A stretch of 64,000 nt of DNA from Leucobacter sp. cx-328. GTDB lineage: Bacteria; Actinomycetota; Actinomycetes; Actinomycetales; Microbacteriaceae. Shown here piece after piece: positions 43,988-50,854 of the stretch; position 1 is the first letter of the stretch; every line of letters begins with the position of its first letter. Under the pieces are notes generated by a model. The model worked only from the letters and a program-made list of their open reading frames with translations, was not told the origin of the DNA and ran no database searches. Where the stretch lies: positions 248,001-312,000 of the forward strand of contig NZ_JACVMX010000003.1 of NCBI RefSeq assembly GCF_014530035.1, in the 5' to 3' direction. The position numbers and the translations under genes are program-made.

Positions 43988-44887
43988 ATGAAGAATCCAG
44001 ACTTCGGTCTCGACGATGACCCCCGCGGCATCGTCAGCGACTACTCCGACGGCATCCCCGTCATCTCCTACACGCTCGTCGACGCTGACGGTACCGTCCT
44101 GCGCGAGCAGAATGCCTCACTCCCCTATTACTCCGCATCAACTGTCAAGGTCGGTGTCCTCGTCGCTGCACTGCGGCGGGTGCAAGCTGGCGAATGGCGT
44201 CTCGACGATCCGCACATCGTCACGCACGAGTATGCGAGCATCGTGCCCGACGCGCCCCGGTTCACGATTGAGATCGAGGAGACCGATCCCGGCCTCGGCG
44301 CCCCCGGCGACACCGTCCCCCTCGCGCACTTGCTCAACCGAATGACGACCGTGAGCGCCAACTGCGCCACGAACATGCTGTTCGAAGCGTTGGGGGCGGA
44401 TCGCATCGCCGCCGTCTCACTCGACGCAGGCTCGCCAGACACCGGCCTTGATCGGCCCTACTCCGACGTTGCAGGCCTCGAAGCCGGCGTCACGAACCGC
44501 GCCTCGGCACTCGGCCTCGCACGGCTCATGGCTGCGCTGGTTCGTGGCGCACTCCTCGACGCAGAGCACACCGCAATCGCGATGCAGCTCCTGCGAGAGC
44601 GTGAGGAGCCCGTCATCAGCACGGCAGCACAGGTCTTCGGTGAACGCACCGGCGTCGCAATCGACACCGGCAGCAAGGGCGGCAGCGTCGACGGCATCGC
44701 CCATGACTTTGCCTTTATCTCGCGCGACGGCATCATGCAGTGCCTCGCGGTCTGCACCCGCGGCTACACCTATGAGCAGGGTGCTGCCGCGATCTCGGCG
44801 ATCACCGCGGCGCTACTCTCCTCGACTCCCGCGACAGCGGCTTCGGCCACCTCAGCGAGCATTTCTCAGGACGGAGCACAGGCATGA
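43988..44887 (+). CDS. Class A beta-lactamase-like serine hydrolase, cytoplasmic (1)
   Basis: A 299-residue protein of the beta-lactamase2 type. STVK (Ser51-Lys54), 'VSANCATNMLFEALG' (SAN in place of SDN) and a third motif reading KGG in 'GSKGGSVDGIAHDFAFI' are visible. There is no signal peptide and it begins with a charged tail. ATG 43988 with AAGGA. It overlaps the next, paralogous gene by 4 nt. Likely an amidase or DD-peptidase on imported peptides; beta-lactam hydrolysis is possible but unproven. Confidence 0.8.
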   Translation: MKNPDFGLDDDPRGIVSDYSDGIPVISYTLVDADGTVLREQNASLPYYSASTVKVGVLVAALRRVQAGEWRLDDPHIVTHEYASIVPDAPRFTIEIEETDPGLGAPGDTVPLAHLLNRMTTVSANCATNMLFEALGADRIAAVSLDAGSPDTGLDRPYSDVAGLEAGVTNRASALGLARLMAALVRGALLDAEHTAIAMQLLREREEPVISTAAQVFGERTGVAIDTGSKGGSVDGIAHDFAFISRDGIMQCLAVCTRGYTYEQGAAAISAITAALLSSTPATAASATSASISQDGAQA

Positions 44888-45672
44888 GCGTCGCGAAGCG
44901 CGGTGAGCCCAATGTCTCGTTCACCCTCATCGATCAGGCCGGCACCACCCTCGCAGGTTGTGACGAGACGCAGACCTACTACGCAGCGAGCACGGTGAAG
45001 CTTGCCGTCGCGGCTGCGGTCATGTTCGCGGTCGAAGCCGGCACGCTGCACCTCACCGATGAGTTCCCCGTGCGGCTCTCGTTCGCGAGCCGCATTCCTG
45101 ACGCAGAGCCGTTCGGTTTCGAGCCAGCGGAGCAGGACCCTGGCCTTCCCGAGGTCGGCACCATGATGAGCGTTGACTGGTATCTCGAGCGCATGATCAC
45201 GGTGTCGTCGAACGAGGCCACGAACATTCTCATTGAGGCGCTGGGCGCTGGGGTGGCTGGCATCAACGCGGTCGAGGCTGCACTCGATCGCCTCGGCGTG
45301 CGCAATGTAGAGATGTCTCGCCTCATTTGTGACTATCCCGCTGCGCTTGCAGGCTACACGCACTCGGTCACCACGCGCAGTCTCGCGGATCTGGCTCTCG
45401 CTGTCGTGTCCAGCGAGGAGCTCGCACCTTCCTCGCGCGCGGTCATCCTTGGCTACATGCGGGCGCAGCTGTTCCCGATGATCGCGCCAGCGCTTCCCGC
45501 TGGCGCTGTCTGGGGCGCAAAGAGCGGCTGGGACGAAGGTATCCGCCACGACGTCGCCGTCATTGGCGAGCCTGGAACTCCGGAATTCCGCGTGCTCGCG
45601 GTGTGCACGAAGGCGTTCTACGCGGCTGGCGCACAAGAGGCGATTGCCGCGGTTACCCGCGCCGTGCTTTAG
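44884..45672 (+). CDS. Class A beta-lactamase-like serine hydrolase, cytoplasmic (2)
   Basis: A 262-residue paralogue of the previous gene. STVK (Ser36-Lys39), 'VSSNEATNILIEALG' (SSN) and KSG in 'GAKSGWDEGIRHDVAVI' are the three motifs. No signal peptide. ATGA overlap with the upstream gene implies coordinated synthesis, perhaps as a heteromeric pair. Sequence differs enough from its neighbour that the duplication is old. Confidence 0.8.
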   Translation: MSVAKRGEPNVSFTLIDQAGTTLAGCDETQTYYAASTVKLAVAAAVMFAVEAGTLHLTDEFPVRLSFASRIPDAEPFGFEPAEQDPGLPEVGTMMSVDWYLERMITVSSNEATNILIEALGAGVAGINAVEAALDRLGVRNVEMSRLICDYPAALAGYTHSVTTRSLADLALAVVSSEELAPSSRAVILGYMRAQLFPMIAPALPAGAVWGAKSGWDEGIRHDVAVIGEPGTPEFRVLAVCTKAFYAAGAQEAIAAVTRAVL

Positions 45673-45692
45673 TGCTTCGTCAATTCACCCCA

Positions 45693-45709
45693 GCCCCTCG
45701 AAAAGGGGC
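45693..45709 (+). terminator. Terminator after the beta-lactamase-like pair
   Basis: GCCCCT (45693-45698) pairs with AGGGGC (45704-45709), followed by GTTTCT. It directly abuts the palindromic repeat. Confidence 0.55.
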
Positions 45710-45765
45710 GTTTCTCCCGAGACGGCCTCTTTCATGCGTATGAAAGGCCCAGTCTCGGGAGAAAC
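45710..45765. repeat. 56-nt palindromic repeat, copy 2
   Basis: GTTTCTCCCGAGAC and GTCTCGGGAGAAAC are perfect 14-nt inverted arms around TTTCATGCGTATGAAA (45730-45745). Same length and core as 3374-3429. A partial extra CTAGTCTCGGGG follows. Confidence 0.75.
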
Positions 45766-45803
45766 CCCTAGTCTCGGGGGGTCCGCTCCTGGCTGCTGCC
45801 AGG

Positions 45804-46514
45804 CTAGCGCACCGCAGCGCGGCGCATCGTCACCCAGGTGCCGACAAGCGCCAGCAGCGCGACAACGATAGCTCCGACCGCGAGATCTACCCGCGTAATA
45901 CTCGTCACGATCTCGATGAAGTTCGGCGCAATCGCAAGCAGGATCAGCACGATAATCAGCCCGAGTACGACTCCGGCAATGGTCGGGCCCTTCGTCCCGA
46001 ACCGCACCCAGATCGCGCCGAAGAAACCACCGATGGTGACCGCGACAAACGTCCCGAGGAACACCGTTACCGCGAGCACCCAGGCGTCGCCGCTGCCAAG
46101 TGCGTAGTTGTCGAGCGCATACGAGCCGAAGAACCAGTGATCGGTCGCCAGCTCAATCCAGAGCAGCACCGTGAGCATTGCCGCAACGAATACCGAGAGA
46201 ATCAGATTCGCCAGTGCAGTGCCGAGTACGTAAGCACGTCGCGTCGTGCCAAGTGCAAGCGCGAACGGGAAGGTGGTCGATACCGCCTGCACGCCGTAAT
46301 AAACCAGGAAGCCTGGCAGGGCGTATGCCACCGCAATGTTTGACCGTGCGCCGTCGGCGTACGCTGGGTTCGCAGGGTCGAGCCCAGCGCGCTGCAGCGC
46401 AAATGAAATGATCATCGTAATGATCAACACCAGAGCGATAATAAACGCCGGGGTGCGGAACATGATCTCAGGCTTATTCAGGTGCAATCGAGTCACGTGC
46501 GTGATGTGCTTCAT
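45804..46514 (-). CDS. ABC-2 type exporter permease
   Basis: A 236-residue protein with about six membrane helices and 'LALGTTRRAYVLGTALANLILSVFVAAMLTVLLWIELAT'-like organisation typical of small ABC permeases paired with YtrA regulators. Overlaps the ATPase gene by 4 nt (46511-46514). Substrate unknown. Confidence 0.75.
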   Translation of the reverse strand: MKHITHVTRLHLNKPEIMFRTPAFIIALVLIITMIISFALQRAGLDPANPAYADGARSNIAVAYALPGFLVYYGVQAVSTTFPFALALGTTRRAYVLGTALANLILSVFVAAMLTVLLWIELATDHWFFGSYALDNYALGSGDAWVLAVTVFLGTFVAVTIGGFFGAIWVRFGTKGPTIAGVVLGLIIVLILLAIAPNFIEIVTSITRVDLAVGAIVVALLALVGTWVTMRRAAVR

Positions 46515-47443
46515 GAGCGTGCTCCCTTCGCATCGCGAGCCAGCGCTTCGCCGGCATCGCCACCCGCGTCTGCATCACGGTCGAATCCATACGCTGACAC
46601 GAGTTCCTGCAGCGTCACCGAGCTGAGATCAAGATCAGCTGCCACCGCGGCTGCCCGATCCGCCTCGGTCAATGTGCCCTCGATCACCGCAGTCGCAAGG
46701 CCACCCGTGCGATGTACGCTGAGTGCCGTCCGGGCGGCCACGAACTCCTCAACCGCCGCGCGGCGACCAGCGACCTGGTACGCACGTCCCCGCAGCTCAT
46801 CGACGTCGGCGTCTTGAACCACACGTCCACGATCCAGAATCACCACCCGCTCGAGCAGCCGGTCCATTTCATCGATGAGGTGTGTGGAGAGCACGATCGT
46901 GCGCGGATGCTCTTGGTAATCCCGCAGCAGCACATCATAGAAGTAGGTGCGTGCGGTCGCATCGAGCCCCAGGTACGGTTCGTCAAAGAACGTGACCCGG
47001 GCACGCGAAGCGAGACCGAGCACGATCCCGAGCGCCGAGAGCTGACCGCGAGAGAACTTCTTCACTACGGTCTTGGCTGGGATACGGAACAGTGCCACGA
47101 GCTCGTCAGCGAGCTCTTGCGACCAACCGGGATGGAACACCCGTGCCGCGCGCAGCGCATGCTTGAGCTTGTAGTCGTCTGGGTAGCGCTGGTTGTCTCG
47201 AACAAAGCTCAGCTGTTCGATCACACGCTCGTTCTCGAACGGCTCTTCGCCGAGCACCTTCACGATGCCGGCAGTCGGACGATCCTGCGCGGTCACGAGC
47301 GACATGAACGTTGTCTTTCCTGCGCCGTTGCGGCCGAGGAGACCGGTGATCGTATTGGCCTGAATCTGCACCGTCACCGCATCGAGCGCGCGGATGTCAC
47401 CGTACGCTCGCGTGAGGTCACGCGCCTCAATGGCAAATGTCAT
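46511..47443 (-). CDS. ABC exporter ATP-binding protein
   Basis: A 310-residue ATPase: Walker A GRNGAGKTT, signature FSRGQ, Walker B 'VTFFDEPYLGLDA', H-loop 'VLSTHLIDEMD'. The C-terminal 90 residues are an accessory domain. Partner of the permease downstream; preceded by its GntR regulator with a 4-nt overlap. Confidence 0.9.
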   Translation of the reverse strand: MTFAIEARDLTRAYGDIRALDAVTVQIQANTITGLLGRNGAGKTTFMSLVTAQDRPTAGIVKVLGEEPFENERVIEQLSFVRDNQRYPDDYKLKHALRAARVFHPGWSQELADELVALFRIPAKTVVKKFSRGQLSALGIVLGLASRARVTFFDEPYLGLDATARTYFYDVLLRDYQEHPRTIVLSTHLIDEMDRLLERVVILDRGRVVQDADVDELRGRAYQVAGRRAAVEEFVAARTALSVHRTGGLATAVIEGTLTEADRAAAVAADLDLSSVTLQELVSAYGFDRDADAGGDAGEALARDAKGARS

Positions 47444-47844
47444 GATGTCTCAGTTTCTGTGTGAGCGGACTCCGATGGGAGCGCGGATCGCTCAGCCTCA
47501 GAAGCGACGAGGCGTGCAAGCGCAACCTGGTCGATTCCGAGCATCGCCGCTTCCGCAAGCATCGGTCGGATGAAGCTCTGAACAAATTCCTGATGACGTT
47601 CTGCAGAGAGCGCATCAAATGCGCCTGCCGCGACGAACATGCCGATACCGCGACGCTTCACCAGCACCTGACGCTCAACCAACAGGTTCAGCGCCTTCCC
47701 GGCGGTTGCAGGGTTAATGCGCAGATGCTGCGCAAGCTCGTTGGTTGACGGAACCTGCTCACCTTCTGCATATCGACCCCGCAGAATGTCGCCAGCGATG
47801 CGGTCGGCAAGCTGCAGAAAGATTGGGCGCGTGTCGTCGAACAC
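47440..47844 (-). CDS. GntR-family regulator, YtrA subfamily
   Basis: A 134-residue repressor with winged HTH ('PIFLQLADRIAGDILRGRYAEGEQVPSTNELAQHLRINPATAGKALNLLVERQVLVKRRGIGMFV', cited for its position at residues 7-70) and a short C-terminal helix pair, as in YtrA proteins, which control adjacent ABC exporters and respond to cell-wall stress. I chose GTG 47844 with GAGG 6 nt upstream; GTG 47862 is in frame but lacks a Shine-Dalgarno. First gene of the ABC operon. Confidence 0.87.
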   Translation of the reverse strand: MFDDTRPIFLQLADRIAGDILRGRYAEGEQVPSTNELAQHLRINPATAGKALNLLVERQVLVKRRGIGMFVAAGAFDALSAERHQEFVQSFIRPMLAEAAMLGIDQVALARLVASEAERSALPSESAHTETETS

Positions 47845-47966
47845 TTGCCACCTCACTTTCACTCTCGCAGCGAGCCTATCGGCTTATCTGGTTCATTACT
47901 TCACTAATGAACCTACGCACCGAAAGCGATTTTGTCAATGAGATTGCGGAGACAGCTACAGCTCGT

Positions 47967-48587
47967 CTACGGCAGAATTGGATTGGGAATCGCCAAAACC
48001 CGTGATGACGCCTCAATGAGCGGAGCGGCATCAATTTCCACGGTACCTTCGTCGACGCCGATTCCGCGATGCATGTAATGAAGCTTCATCACACCCTGGG
48101 GAGGTAGTGGCCACAACCAGAACCCGTGTTCTGTTCTGGAGTAATCTTCACTGCCTTCCCCAGAACCACCGAGACTACTCAGCACAAACTTCTGTGGCTT
48201 TTCACCCCAGGGCCGGTCAGGACCCTCAAAGGAGTCAACAACGCTGCCATCCGAAAACTCAAGCCCTACGCGAAGCGCGTCTTTCAAGTAGGCCTCTTGG
48301 TCACCCCAATAGTGGTGCTCACCCAACGACCTACTCAACGCTGCTTTTTCTGCAGAGGTCATGCCCTGTGAATAACGCGCCTCGACGCGAAGAATAAACT
48401 TCACGCCTTCCGTGTACACGTCCGCACGCTCCAGCACCAACATCACATTTCTCGCGCGCCCGAGTTCTCGCACGTACGGCACGGCGACAGGAATCTCATC
48501 TTGACTCGGTTGCACCCAACTCGGCACCGCAACGGGTTCAGTGTTTTCATCGCCATCAGGCACTGGCACAAACGTGAAGAAGCTCAT
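47967..48587 (-). CDS. Hypothetical protein
   Basis: A 206-residue soluble protein I do not recognise. Proline- and Trp-containing N-terminus ('FVPVPDGDENTEPVAVPSWVQPSQDEIP'), then a likely beta-sandwich ('VMLVLERADVYTEGVKFILRVEARY', 'HGFWLWPLPPQGVMKLHYMHRGIGV'). No signal peptide or membrane helix. ATG 48587 with a promoter ending 7 nt before it. It is a lone gene between the ABC operon and the TIGR01777 gene. Confidence 0.6.
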   Translation of the reverse strand: MSFFTFVPVPDGDENTEPVAVPSWVQPSQDEIPVAVPYVRELGRARNVMLVLERADVYTEGVKFILRVEARYSQGMTSAEKAALSRSLGEHHYWGDQEAYLKDALRVGLEFSDGSVVDSFEGPDRPWGEKPQKFVLSSLGGSGEGSEDYSRTEHGFWLWPLPPQGVMKLHYMHRGIGVDEGTVEIDAAPLIEASSRVLAIPNPILP

Positions 48588-48594
48588 ACGAAAG

Positions 48595-48623
48595 ACTCAA
48601 GTCGAGTACATGCGAGCCGTCAA
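48595..48623 (-). promoter_or_regulatory. Leaderless promoter of the hypothetical gene
   Basis: On the minus strand: TTGACG (48623-48618), 17-nt spacer, TTGAGT (48600-48595), 7 nt, ATG 48587. The -35 overlaps the end of the upstream gene. Confidence 0.55.
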
Positions 48624-49528
48624 GTGTTGATCAATTTTCCCGCTCGGATCGCATCAGCGACCGCTGCCTCAACGGTTTCGTGCGTAAAGACAAAGCCAGA
48701 TGTCAGCAGTACGTCTGGCCGCACGTCAGCATCAGCGGTCAGCAATGATTCAGTCGCCTCGCGCCCGAGCACGAGGCGCAATGCCCACGCAGGCGCAGGC
48801 AGCAGGAATGGGCGATGCATATTGCGTGCGAGCGCGCGGCCCGTCTCGTTGGCGGTGGCTGTGATCGGCCCGCAGAGATTAACGGGGCCAGTGATCCGCC
48901 GGTCAAGAATGTGCAAGATCGCTCGCACCTCATCGGTCAGCGAAATCCAAGGCCACGTCTGCTTGCCCGAACCGAGCGGGCCACCGAGACCGAGGTTCGT
49001 GAGCGTGATCATGGGACGCAGCACTCCCCTGGGGTGAATCACGGGAGCGGTGCGGAGCAAGGCCACGTCAGTCACCGCTTCCGCTTCGCGTGCGGCGCCT
49101 TCCCAGTCGACGCAGAGTTTCGCAAGAAAGGTATCGCCTGCCGGGGAGTCTTCGGTCAAGACGGCCCCGGGAACTGAACCGTAGAACCCCACCGCAGAGC
49201 CAGAGAGCAGCATGGGTCGCGGACCAGTCATTCGCTGCAGTGCCCTGACGACGGTGTTCGTCGAGTCCAGTCGAGAGGTGAGCAGCTCACCACGATACTT
49301 TGCCGTCCATGGTAAGCGTCCAACGCTCGCGCCGTTCAACAGCACGATCGCATCGACCCCTGCAATCGCCTCTGGCGCGAGCTCGCCGCGCACTGGGTTC
49401 CAGGATATTTCAGACTCGCTGACAGCGGGCCGCCGCACGAGGGTTGCGATGTCATCGCCGCGGGCACGCAGCGTTTCGCTCAGTGCCGAACCAATGAGTC
49501 CCGATGCACCGCCGATGAGCACTCGCAT
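48620..49528 (-). CDS. TIGR01777 family SDR epimerase (YfcH/SulA-like)
   Basis: A 302-residue extended SDR protein. Glycine motif GGASGLIGSAL (residues 5-15), 'AIVLLNGASVGRLPWTAKYRGELLTSRLDSTNTVVRAL' region (cited in part) and 'GPVNLCGPITATANE' match TIGR01777. The function is uncertain; cell-division inhibitor is a historical label. ATG 49528 lies 2 nt after the upstream stop. The longer frame lies inside that gene. Confidence 0.87.
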   Translation of the reverse strand: MRVLIGGASGLIGSALSETLRARGDDIATLVRRPAVSESEISWNPVRGELAPEAIAGVDAIVLLNGASVGRLPWTAKYRGELLTSRLDSTNTVVRALQRMTGPRPMLLSGSAVGFYGSVPGAVLTEDSPAGDTFLAKLCVDWEGAAREAEAVTDVALLRTAPVIHPRGVLRPMITLTNLGLGGPLGSGKQTWPWISLTDEVRAILHILDRRITGPVNLCGPITATANETGRALARNMHRPFLLPAPAWALRLVLGREATESLLTADADVRPDVLLTSGFVFTHETVEAAVADAIRAGKLINT

Positions 49529-49530
49529 GA

Positions 49531-49959
49531 TTACACCCTCTCCCAGGTGGCAACGCCGCCTGACACCACTGTAAACAGCGGATGGGGTGTTGGCGAGCTT
49601 TCTGCCCAACGAGCTGCGTCTTCTGGGCTCCGATGCGCAAGCTTTGACCCGAGGTGCGTCCATTCGAATGCAAGCTGGCCGTCGGTGACGGGGATGAGCT
49701 CTGTAACGTGCTCAGTACGCATGATTTTCGAGCCGTCGAAGCGATACCCGCGCGCGAGGGACTCCTCGTGCAACCCACGCAGGTAGGCCCCGACCATGAG
49801 CAGCGGGTCGCTCGTCTCACGGAATCGTTCAAGTTGTGGGTGGTTCTTGTACCCCTTCGTGAGGTCAGCAAGCACCGCCTGAGCGAGCAGTGTTTCACGC
49901 CAGCCGGCAACCAGGCCGGCACGATCAAGGTGACTGGGGTGAAGCGACCACATTCTCAT
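49531..49959 (-). CDS. Pyr_excise family protein (pyrimidine-dimer DNA glycosylase-like)
   Basis: A 142-residue protein beginning 'MRMWSLHPSHLDRAGLVAGWRETLLAQAVL', with 'YKNHPQLERFRETSDPLLMVGAYL' and 'FEWTHLGSKLAHRSP', matching bacterial homologues of T4 endonuclease V (Pfam Pyr_excise). The T4 enzyme acts through its N-terminal Thr; here position 2 is Arg, so the enzymatic role is uncertain. Leaderless start: TAGATT 6 nt before ATG. Followed closely by the TIGR01777 gene. Confidence 0.75.
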   Translation of the reverse strand: MRMWSLHPSHLDRAGLVAGWRETLLAQAVLADLTKGYKNHPQLERFRETSDPLLMVGAYLRGLHEESLARGYRFDGSKIMRTEHVTELIPVTDGQLAFEWTHLGSKLAHRSPEDAARWAESSPTPHPLFTVVSGGVATWERV

Positions 49960-49965
49960 GCTGAC

Positions 49966-49971
49966 AATCTA
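49966..49971 (-). promoter_or_regulatory. -10 element for the Pyr_excise gene
   Basis: TAGATT on the minus strand, 6 nt before ATG 49959; no Shine-Dalgarno. Confidence 0.45.
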
Positions 49972-49972
49972 T

Positions 49973-50848
49973 CTAAGCGGTATCGATTTCCCTGCGGCCG
50001 CCGCGCTGTGCCGCCGCCCCAGCAATCACCACCAGCAAGATGCCAAGCACCTGCATGAGCACGGGCGCCTGCGCGAGCACGAGGAACCCAATAACGACGC
50101 CGATGCCCGGCTCGATGGCCATGAGCGTACCGAATGCCGTCGGCGTCATGCGTTTGAGCGCGAGCATCTCGAGCCCGAACGAGATGACGGGCGCGAGCAA
50201 CGAAACCCCCGCGGCAAGCAGGATGAGTTGCCAGGTGAGGTCGCCCATGACGACCTGCGGCAAGCCGACTGGCATGGTCGCGATCGCCGCAATCGGGATC
50301 GTGATCGCCAGTCCAGAGATGCCACTGAATCGGTCGCCCACGCGCTGGGTCAGAACGATGTACAAGCCCCAGCACACACCGGAAAGCAACGCGAAGCCGA
50401 TGCCTACGAGATCCGCGCTCCCACTCCAGGGTTCGGCAAGCAGCACGACGCCGACAAGCGCGAGTGCTGGCCAAACGAGCGCGGATCGACGCTTACTCAT
50501 CACGCCCGCAACCGTCAGCGGCCCGAGGAACTCGATGGCAACGGCGGTGCCGAGCGGCAAGCGTTCGACCGCGGCAAGGAACGCTGCGGTCATGTAGCCC
50601 GTCACGACACCCAGTGCGATGAGGAGCGGGACGTCAGCTTTGCGCACCAACCGTAGGTTCGGACGCGCGATGAGGAGCAGGAACACCGCCCCAAACATCA
50701 TGCGCATCCAGGAGGCACCCGCCGGCCCAACCCCAGCTATGAGGTGGACCGACAGGGCGTTGCCCAACTGAATCATCGCCATTGCCGCGACCGCGAGCAG
50801 CCACGGTGGAATGCCCGTGCGCGGGGCGTTCGGAATACGCGCGAGCAC
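49973..50848 (-). CDS. EamA/RhtA-type metabolite exporter
   Basis: A 291-residue protein with ten membrane helices in two EamA repeats ('GPAGASWMRMMFGAVFLLL', 'GTAVAIEFLGPLTVA', 'MTPTAFGTLMAIEPGIGVVIGFLVL'), closest in style to RhtA homoserine/threonine exporters. GTG start 6 nt after the stop of the aminotransferase fusion, hence probably one transcript with it; it may export a product or substrate of that enzyme. Confidence 0.87.
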   Translation of the reverse strand: MLARIPNAPRTGIPPWLLAVAAMAMIQLGNALSVHLIAGVGPAGASWMRMMFGAVFLLLIARPNLRLVRKADVPLLIALGVVTGYMTAAFLAAVERLPLGTAVAIEFLGPLTVAGVMSKRRSALVWPALALVGVVLLAEPWSGSADLVGIGFALLSGVCWGLYIVLTQRVGDRFSGISGLAITIPIAAIATMPVGLPQVVMGDLTWQLILLAAGVSLLAPVISFGLEMLALKRMTPTAFGTLMAIEPGIGVVIGFLVLAQAPVLMQVLGILLVVIAGAAAQRGGRREIDTA

Positions 50849-50854
50849 CCGGGG

